Positions 13,485 to 64,000 of a DNA stretch of 64,000 nucleotides are shown one piece after another. The stretch lies in NCBI GenBank assembly GCA_018907035.1, contig JACCIC010000037.1, positions 970,001 to 1,034,000 on the forward strand. The letters are read 5' to 3'. The DNA is from Sycobia sp. Sy_11. Lineage: Eukaryota; Arthropoda; Insecta; Hymenoptera; Epichrysomallidae. The notes beneath the pieces are model-generated. The model had not been told where the DNA came from, did no database searches, and saw only the letters and a list, made by a program, of their open reading frames with translations. A program made the translations under genes and the position numbers. Each line of letters opens with the position of its first letter. Positions within the stretch are counted from its first letter, which is position 1.

Positions 13485-14230
13485 AAGTCGACGACGCGGA
13501 CCAGGATGACGCCAGGAGGCAGGTGGCTGTAAAACGAGACGGCGGCGAGGCGAATAGCAGGAAACCGATCGGCGGAAAAAGCCCGTGTCGCTCTCGGCAT
13601 ACAGAGGTCAGTCCGTGTTTACTATAGGCCGAGTGCGCGACGACCGCGCGGCGATCGGTATCGATCGCGCGGCTCCATCCATCGGGAATTTCCCTGCGCG
13701 CGCGCATCTCCACAGACATGAATCGGCGCTTCTGTTGCTTTTTGCATACACAGTCGCTTGCATCGTTATCATTTTGCTTACCGTTGCAGCGTCTTAGTTC
13801 TCGTACTTCGGGTATGCTGTTTGTTTATATCGGCGAACTGCCCTGAAACGAGATAGCGACAGCTCGCCGTACGAGCGAGTGCGGCAAGCCGAGTTCGACC
13901 GTGGTTGCGAATACCTCGATTGAGTTATTTATAAGAACGAATGCGCGACGATCGGTCGAATTCTCAAAGAGGCCGAATGCGAACGCGGAAATGATACGTG
14001 GTTTGATAAAGTCGAGTACGCGGACATCGAGCGAGATCGGGCAGCTCGAGAGGGAGGCGATCTTGTTTAACGATTTCGAGATTTCGCTGAATTCTGCGCG
14101 CGCGCGCAGTCGTAGTCGTTACGAAATACGATTTCGCTGGAATTCTGAGAATCTCGTGGATGTACTGAATTTTTAAAAAACCACTCCTCGCGTATTTACG
14201 GTGTAAAGAGTTTGAGGAGCATCGCAAGTT
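12361..14230 (+). promoter_or_regulatory. candidate chinmo promoter / 5' untranslated exon region
   Basis: This is the most CpG-rich, GAGA-rich block upstream of the first coding exon. It carries (CT)n at 12411-12440, (GA)n at 12852-12899, 13213-13250 and 13453-13479, and GCGC-rich sequence at 12490-12640. A TATA-like element (TATATAAAAG, 12368-12377) lies about 30 bases before 12400. An arthropod initiator-like TCAGTC is at 13608-13613. Possible + strand donors are CGCGG|GTGAGA (GT at 13366) and ACAGAG|GTCAGT (GT at 13607). An untranslated first exon is required by the acceptor at 17117, and this is the nearest plausible source. Core-promoter calls from sequence alone are weak, and no single start site can be fixed. 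Open frames here are low-complexity and not convincing as proteins. Confidence 0.4.
12852..12899. repeat. (GA)n tract
   Basis: About 48 bases of GA inside the candidate promoter block. GAGAG is the known GAGA-factor site. Confidence 0.95.
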
Positions 14231-16195
14231 CGATTTTCGCGAGTTCGATATAATGTAGTATACATATATATATATATAGGGATTTTCCCTCGCTCAATGG
14301 TGATTTAAATTCGATCAACGAGCGGAGGAATCGGCAAGGATCCGCCGTGTGCACGAACGCGTTATTATTTCAGCATACTATATTATTGATAAGCTCCTCT
14401 TCTTTCGTAGTCGATAACAAATTTAAATATGCTTATGTATATAACGTTGTGTCTTTCACCGAGCACGCGAGCGTGCGTACGTCTTCGTTGTGTGTGTGTG
14501 TGTGTGTAGCGAGTTTGATGATTACTTCATTTTTCATTCATTTACGGTTTGACATAGGATGTCATCGGCGATCCGGCCATCTTTCCTTCGCTGCGCTTGT
14601 ATGCGCCTCCAAAGACACGAGAGGGGATCGATCGCCCCTTCCGTTTTCCTCTTACCGAACTCATACGTTGCACACGGGAAATCCGATCATTGATACTACA
14701 TCTCGCGTTGCGCGATGCGATGACGATGTGCGCGCGCCCGTATTGCACGTTACGAATACAACTGAACGATACGTAGCACATAGCTTGCGGACTTGTACGC
14801 GTATTTTTCTCTCGATTGATGTATGCATACATGTAATCCATCGCTCTTCTCCCTCGCGTATAGATGGGAGCCGGCTTATTACATATTGTACGTAGAAGAT
14901 GTGTGTTACAACATGCTAATAAAATATTTATGGAACGGCGCGCTTATAAATTTATGCAGTGCTTCTGGGAAGCGTACCTTTGTGTTAAATTCAAACTCTT
15001 GGGTCTACGACTTATATATATATACGTACCATATGCCGTGGAAAAAGAAATCGAATCATTCCGTATAGATGTATGAAACAAAAATGACATTGGCGTTTGT
15101 ATTGATTATTCCATTGCATTTTAAACTTCGATATCGGCCTATCTTGTATAGTATCTTAATTCGTGTTATTGACGTTCTTACGGATTCGATGATTTAACCT
15201 TATTTTAGAGGTAGCACTCATAATAAGTTATTAAGTTATCTTTTATTGCCATTATTCTCTCTTTTATTTTGTTAACATTATAAATATATAGATAAAATAT
15301 AAATGTCTTTATAAAAATGTCTCGTCATTAATTTCACAAAAATATTTTTCATATATTTATTATTAAATCAATTGTTTCAATGATAATCATGTGCAAATAT
15401 ATTACATTATATGTATAATAAATGCATTTTATTGTACACAAATAAATTCTATTACATTATTACTGTTCGGTTTATTAAATGAAACGATTGTTCATTCGAT
15501 TCAATTAAAAATGAACTTTTAACAATATTGGAGTGTATATATATTATATACGCTACTTGAAAAACAATTTTAGACTATTTAATATACGAATCAACTTGGA
15601 ATAGCAATTAAGGAGAACGCTATAGATATTATGCTTTGCCTCCATAGAACAATATAATAATCTATAAAAATATAATATTGAAATATATGAGAAGTGATTA
15701 TAGATCTAGTCATCTGTTTTCTATACATAAATGCATAATTCGTTACGTTGTAAGAAATAATAATCTATAACACAAAAGATTGTATCTATCGAAGACAATG
15801 AAAAAATAAGCCTGTTTCTTTTTCTTCATCAATATATTTCAATTCTGGTACACGGCATTAAAAGACCTCGTACTTCAGAAGCCTATTATCAAAAAAAAAA
15901 AAACCATTTATGCGTCGGTTATAGTTGTAAAGCGATATTTATAGAGTTTTGAGCATTGATATAAAGAGCGTAATTAAAAACAATACCTAATATCTATCAA
16001 TGAAAATACATAATTATAATTTAAAAGGAATAATGTCGAAGCCATCGATCGGGAACAATTTAAAATCTGAACGTCGCACGCACGCGTATATATAGCCTCG
16101 GGTGTGGGGGGAGGGTGCGCGCGCGTGTGTGCCTTTCCAACGTAATAATGCTCATCAGGTCCTGTGATCGGACTAAGTAAGATTATGTGTATGTG

Positions 16196-16197
<2 letters not shown>

Positions 16198-16239
<42 letters not shown>
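16198..16239. repeat. (TA)n microsatellite
   Basis: About 42 bases of AT dinucleotides. Confidence 0.95.
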
Positions 16240-16253
<14 letters not shown>

Positions 16254-16442
16254 ATTAAAGATTAGAATTGGCAAGGGTTGGTGGGGGGGGGGGTGAATCT
16301 TGCAATGCGTTCGTGCAGCCGATTCATGGAACAGTGCATATTTCGAGGTTATTGGAACGCCGGGCAGGCAGTGAAGCTATGACTAATTCGAAAGGTGCTA
16401 GATCGCCCTATATATATATATAAAAGCGACAAGCGGTCAGAG

Positions 16443-16446
<4 letters not shown>

Positions 16447-16489
<43 letters not shown>

Positions 16490-16497
16490 GAGAGAGA
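16447..16497. repeat. (GA)n tract
   Basis: About 50 bases of GA with one GG interruption, 0.6 kb before the first coding exon. Confidence 0.95.
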
Positions 16498-17018
16498 AAC
16501 TCTTTACGGAGTCTCTATTCTCCGTCGTAAGATTCTGTTTTGTGCTATTCTCCTTGGATAATATATCGATGCCTCCGAAGCGAAAACTAACAATATTGGG
16601 CGTGTTAGTTACACTAAATATATAGTAAGATCATATGCATATGCGCCAAGCGAGCGTTTTTGCAATCTGACGCCCAGCGATTTTTGTAACATAGAAGAAT
16701 CGTTGCTCATGAATAAGATTAGAATAAGAACAACGGACGTATGCAGGCGCGAGCGCGTTTGTGCGTGCGTGTGCGTGTGGAAGAGAGAGAGAGAGGGGGA
16801 GGCTCTGGAAAGCCGAGTAAGCGCATAGGCAACTCAAGTTCGAGTAATTAAACTTTTTTTTTCTTTGGTAACAAGAGAATAGCAAATTCAAGTAAACGAC
16901 ATTATTTTATTCAGCGACTTAATTTGTGATATCGAATTCGAAAGCGTTAATCCGGACATTAGGAAAGACAGTTCAATACAGTTATAAATAATCATACAAT
17001 AAACGAGCATTTTTTAAA

Positions 17019-17021
<3 letters not shown>

Positions 17022-17057
<36 letters not shown>
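17022..17057. repeat. (TA)n microsatellite
   Basis: About 36 bases of AT dinucleotides, 60 bases before the acceptor of the first coding exon. Confidence 0.95.
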
Positions 17058-17067
<10 letters not shown>

Positions 17068-17230
17068 TTATATATATACTCGTAGCGTAACGCGTTAATC
17101 CTCGTTAATTTCCCCAGCTGGAGGAGCAGTCGGGCACGGGTGCGATAGAGAGGGGAACTTCATAGTGGAGGGCGGCAGCGAAAGGGGCGACGGCGGCGAA
17201 GGTCACGGGGTCGGCCCGAGGGGTGGCATT

Positions 17231-59591
<42,361 letters not shown>

Positions 59592-61765
59592 GTAAGTCTT
59601 CCAAGGGATTGATTCTTTTTATGAGTTTTTTCTGGCGCATATTATTATTTGTTCTTTCAACTCATTAATAACATGAATTCCATAAAAGTATCATATGCTA
59701 AGGTAACTTCTTTTGTGCTCTCCATTGAAACCGATAAATTTAATATTTTCATACAAGACTTTACGTCTGTAGTTTAATCATTGCAATCACAATTTAAAAT
59801 GACTTTTGTGTACATGCCTGTACATTTTAGTACATTCATTTATGGTGTCGTAAGCAGTATCGATCGTGTACTCTCAATATCGTAATTATAAAAAAGGCGC
59901 TCGAAAACAAACTTTCACCGATGCAGTATGTTCATCGGTCAAATGCACATCTGAATAGAACTGAACTGTAGAAAGAAAACCTGGTTTTCTTTCTTTCTTG
60001 TTCAGCTACGCGGCTCACGCACGAGCCTCAATAGTTGCATATATATATAGATCCCTCTGAAAGCGGAGCGCGGACTTGAACCGACCACGGGGATAGTATA
60101 ATCCAACTGCGTCATAAAGTCTCTTTTTCAAAGCTTAACCGCTGGGATTTTTCAAAACTTTCCAAAATATAACGCGCTCGCGGCTTTTACACGTCCTTCC
60201 AGGCGGCGCAACACCGCGACTGATGCGAAGCAAAAGATCCGTTAGGAAATGCAGCGCGCTTCCAAAATGCTCCTGATTTGTATGGAGTGTATCGTAATAC
60301 TACGCTATTCTTATCTTTCGGTATGCTGCTGACGCCCCTTTTTTCATGAAATGCAGGCATTTTACTTCATATTAGTGTATAGAAATCGCCTGTTTTGCAC
60401 AGTGAAATATCAAATTTTTTAAATATTTTTATTGAATTGTGTATATAGAAAGGTTCACAGGTTCATTAAAATTTATAAGAATCCTTTAAGCAATAATATT
60501 TGGAGCTTTTTCAATGATCTTTTTTATCCGCTAATAATTTAGATTTAGGTATCGTAAATATAATATTCACTAAGGATTTATAGTTATGATTTTCCTTGAG
60601 ATTTTATTATCATCGAGAACAGATACAACGGATAATACAAATTTCGTTATTAGTTATTTCGTTATTAAAATTAGTTATTCGAAAATTGTATTAAAAGTGG
60701 CTGAAATGGTAGATTTCGAAATATTTTATTAATGTTTTCTATTATTATATTTTAAAATGCAAAAGTTTTGCCTCATCAAATACCTTGTATCATCAAATAA
60801 ATATAAAATAGTGATAAATAATAAAACAACTGTCAAGTGCGTGATCAGTTTTAGAACATTTGTCATTCTTTAGTTTCACATTATTTATAGTTTTCACTGT
60901 TTAGAGAAAATGAGAGCACAGCATTTTTACCGAAGTTCATCTTTGCATATTCTATCGTTGCCTTTACATTTAAAATATTTGAACAATTTCTTGCATTATT
61001 TTTTCTTAATTTATTAGATTAATCGTAGAATCTGTTTGAATAGCGTCAAGAAATCATAATAAAATTATTTTAGTCGCCTTCATAGTTTTCATTGATGACG
61101 TATCGATCGCTGTTTACGTGACTTTTAATTCGCATTTCAAGTAAAGTTCAAATTCAGCGTCTACACGCTATTGAGACAATGAATATAGTAAGATATTAGT
61201 TTCCTCGACCTACACGTCGAGCTTCGATTATTACTTCTTTTTCTAACTTTCAACCAGGGGGATGGGGTTTAAAAGTCCGGCATTATTCTCAAAGCAGCGT
61301 CATAGATGGCCTTAGCGCGCCAAAACAACCCATCGCCTTAATAACCATCGGCTCGTGTGGAAGATTGGATCGTGCGACTCTGGTGCACTCATGCGCCTGT
61401 ATACGACGCCGTGCCAAAAATAATGTACGCTACGTGGTATCCCACCTCCTCCTCAACCTCCGCGTTAATTCGAGCAGCGCGCGCGCGCGCGCGCACAAAA
61501 GCCCGACTACACGTGGGCAAGGCAGATAAGGATTTTCAATAAGCTATGTAGGCTCCGAAACTCTCGTCGCGGAAGACCGGGCGTTTCATAAGCGTCTCCC
61601 TACCCCACCCCCCGCCTTGTACCTACTACCTTGCGATTTCGTTATGCACACAGAAGCTACGCGACGTCGATGGTCGGGCGATATTTTTATGTCGGAAGCA
61701 GCTCAAAGCGCGCCGCCTGCGCCCGAGTTGCACATGAGAGATGCGGGGTATGTATATATATATAT

Positions 61766-61766
<1 letters not shown>

Positions 61767-61829
<63 letters not shown>
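61767..61829. repeat. (GATA)n tetranucleotide array
   Basis: About 15 tandem GATA units following a short TA run. It is the only long tetranucleotide array in the window. Confidence 0.95.
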
Positions 61830-62159
61830 GTATATACAAGCAATGGCAGCAGAGCGTTGTTATCGGCGACGAACCCACCACCGCGATCATCTCCTTCTCC
61901 ACCTTGTCTTTCCGTCGCGCGCCGGCGCCCAAGCCGCTTCCAATATTCTACTACAAAGAGGATGCACGCGGGAGCAGTGGGAGAACGGGAGGGGGGTGGA
62001 GGGTAGCAGACGACGAAGCAGGCGCGAGCCCAAGAAGTCAAAGGAACGGTGCAGGCCATTATATATACAGGGCGTCTTTTGCCACGGCATTAGACGCGCT
62101 CGTCCGCGCGCGCGCAGCGCCCCACCGGGCGTGACGCCCTTCCTTCGCCTAGGTGTATC

Positions 62160-62174
62160 TATATATATATATAT

Positions 62175-62231
<57 letters not shown>
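62160..62231. repeat. (TA)n microsatellite with AAAT interruptions
   Basis: Two TA blocks separated by AAATATAAAT. Confidence 0.95.
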
Positions 62232-62234
<3 letters not shown>

Positions 62235-62706
62235 GTAAAAAACTTCTTTAAAAGTTTTTGATAAGAATTATAGTATATATAATCGGAGTTGTTAGACGGC
62301 AGACGTGCTATACGTATATGAACAATTATACTACTATATATGGTGAAAAATTTTAATATTATAGTTCCCAGTTATTCGATCAAAATTATATTTTTAAAAA
62401 ATAATTTATCATACTTTTAAAAAAAATTGTATTAGCATGAACAATTCATGTGAATTAATTGTATGCTTTAAAATCTTTTGCCAAGTATAAAAATAATTTT
62501 TACAACTAATATTTTTTACAACTTATTGCAGTAATGAATATATTTTTCATTCTGTCACATTCACTTTATAATTACGTATACATACTATAACTTTTTCAAC
62601 ACTTTTTCAGTCTTCATAACGTCGATTTTTGACGAAACTGCCGATAGTCCTTCTCGCATTGTATTTGGTACCTTCTGCGCTATTCTTGCTTCGGCGAATA
62701 TAGTAA

Positions 62707-62708
<2 letters not shown>

Positions 62709-62751
<43 letters not shown>
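62709..62751. repeat. (TA)n microsatellite
   Basis: About 43 bases of AT dinucleotides. Confidence 0.95.
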
Positions 62752-62756
<5 letters not shown>

Positions 62757-64000
62757 ATGTATATCTCACAATTTCGGGTACTGCGCTCAGAATCGATCCC
62801 TTTCCTCGGCAGCAGAAGCGCGCGCGAGTGAGCCCCTCTTCGTCTCCCTTGTATATCTCACCTCATAAAAGATGGATTGGGCACATCAGAAACTCGGGTC
62901 GCCCGATATTGCACACCTGCATTAGAAAGGAAGTTCGCTAAGTAGGGCTTTATTAAAATCGTTTTCTTTTTGTTTTACGAACCGTGCAATTATCTCGCGA
63001 TATTAGGAAGTGGATTTTTTGCACGATAACTCCAAACCCCTCCCTCACCTTCGAATTCAACAGCGCCAAACCTATCATTATCTAGAGTATTGACCGTTGC
63101 GCGTCTACTCGGGTATATACGAGCATGATATAAAGCGCCTCGTTTACAAGCGATTACTGCAATTTTCTCTTTCTCCCCCCCCCCTCTCTCCTTTTCTCTC
63201 TCGCTCTCTCATTTTTTTTTCTCGCAATAGTCCTACCGCGACTCTCTTCACATAAATATCAATGAGTAAACGTGTTGCAAAACTGCGGGCAAACAGTTAC
63301 GTCTATACATGCCGCTGCGTCGTTCGCCCGCGTATAGATAAGCCCCCTCTCTCCGTCTAGAGATATATAGGTATATGTATGCACATCTACATGCGTGTAA
63401 GAGCATGCAATTACATCCCAACGTGTGCGTGGGAGCTCGTGTGCGATATTCGAAACGAAAAGTTGGAAGCTGACGGATTCTCCGTAATTAGGCCCGAGGG
63501 TGCACGCAGCAAAGTTTATCGCTTTAGCTGGAATTCTACATGAAATTGGAAATAATTTAATCCGCTTTATATGTAGATATGTATATGGATAGAGTTTTGC
63601 GATAGTATATATATAAATTTTGCCTTACGGAGATAACGGTCGATATTTGTCGATTTTGCTTTGTTCTTTACAGAGACTGCGTCATTTTAATTTTGATCCT
63701 ATAATTATTTTAATTTTCGAATGAATCATTTAATGCTGCCAGTTGAAAAGTATTGGATTTTTATCATGATTCTAAGAGTCATCACACCAAATTCATCACA
63801 TCAAACGTAAAAATAGTTAAAAACTTTATTTTATATCATATAATAGATACTTCAGAAATAGAATGTTTTCAAATTGCATGTAAGTAGTGTTGTAGTATAA
63901 ACTTTTTAAAATATTTTCAGCATATAATTATATAGAATTCAAAACAACGATATACTTTAAATTCTAAAAGTGTAATCGGAAATTATAAGAAAATAACTTG

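Larger units (their letters stand above)
14231..17117. other. probable 5' intron preceding the first coding exon
   Basis: AT-rich sequence with (GT)n at 14489-14506, (TA)n at 16198-16239 and 17022-17057, a poly-G run near 16283, and (GA)n at about 16447-16497. It ends in the acceptor TTTCCCCAG. No coding signal seen. Confidence 0.55.
59592..64000 (+). other. chinmo: chinmo intron 5 (5' part, runs off the window)
   Basis: Begins with GTAAGT. No zinc-finger exon found to the window end. It contains a GATA tetranucleotide array (61767-61829), TA arrays (62160-62231 and 62709-62751), a CpG-rich block at 61300-62150 and a possible alternative acceptor at 60005. Confidence 0.8.

Noticed and set aside
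12203..13719. Overlapping open frames of 200-270 codons on both strands
   Set aside because: They are low-complexity translations of TA, CT and GA tracts in a CpG-rich block. Better explained as promoter/leader sequence.
59592..64000. Search for the chinmo C2H2 zinc-finger exons
   Set aside because: No frame with paired Cys and His spacing was seen in this stretch. The exons are taken to lie beyond the window.

Overview
This window is animal nuclear DNA, most likely from a hymenopteran insect. The only gene I can support is the insect BTB/zinc-finger regulator chinmo (chronologically inappropriate morphogenesis), on the + strand and incomplete at its 3' end. The gene call rests on resemblance to fly Chinmo as I remember it: an N-terminal QQQFCLKWNSF stretch, the AACSK, ALLEFMYRGEVHVSQE and LQVKGLS parts of the BTB fold, a later RASVLRDG block, a DLRIKQEP block, and a WNTKxN...TPDG block that in flies comes just before the two C2H2 fingers. 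The hymenopteran call is inference from high CpG content, very dense dinucleotide microsatellites and long introns. I cannot name a species.

Layout. 1-12360: non-coding sequence upstream of the start codon, AT-rich with (TA)n arrays, one CpG-rich block with a good splice donor (about 1320-1720) and one CT/GA-rich block (8520-9250). 12361-14230: a CpG-rich, GAGA-rich block, the best candidate for a chinmo promoter and untranslated leader. 17118-17351: first coding exon, start codon at 17231. 17352-55193: one 37.8 kb intron that cuts the BTB domain in two. It alternates between CpG/GAGA-rich islands and AT-rich deserts and carries dozens of (TA)n, (GA)n, (CT)n, (CA)n and (GT)n arrays. 55194-55414: rest of the BTB core. 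55891-56484: end of BTB plus an Asn/Ser-rich linker. 57881-58176 and 59268-59591: further linker exons, the last with an 18-residue poly-Gln run. 59592-64000: intron sequence to the window end. The zinc-finger exons must lie further right.

The five coding exons join with consistent splice phases except in one place. The exon at 55891-56484 starts in one frame and must end in the +1 frame to join the next exon, so there is a one-base frame disruption between about 56357 and 56420. It could be an assembly error, an allele-specific lesion or an unusual processing event. As written, the spliced message would stop at 57914-57916.

Family knowledge: Chinmo acts in the nucleus as a transcriptional regulator of temporal neuronal identity, germline/somatic stem cell fate and the larval programme. 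The BTB half dimerises and recruits partners, and the C-terminal C2H2 pair contacts DNA. Only the BTB half and the disordered linker are visible here. I found no RNA genes, recognisable transposons, CRISPR arrays or second protein-coding gene.
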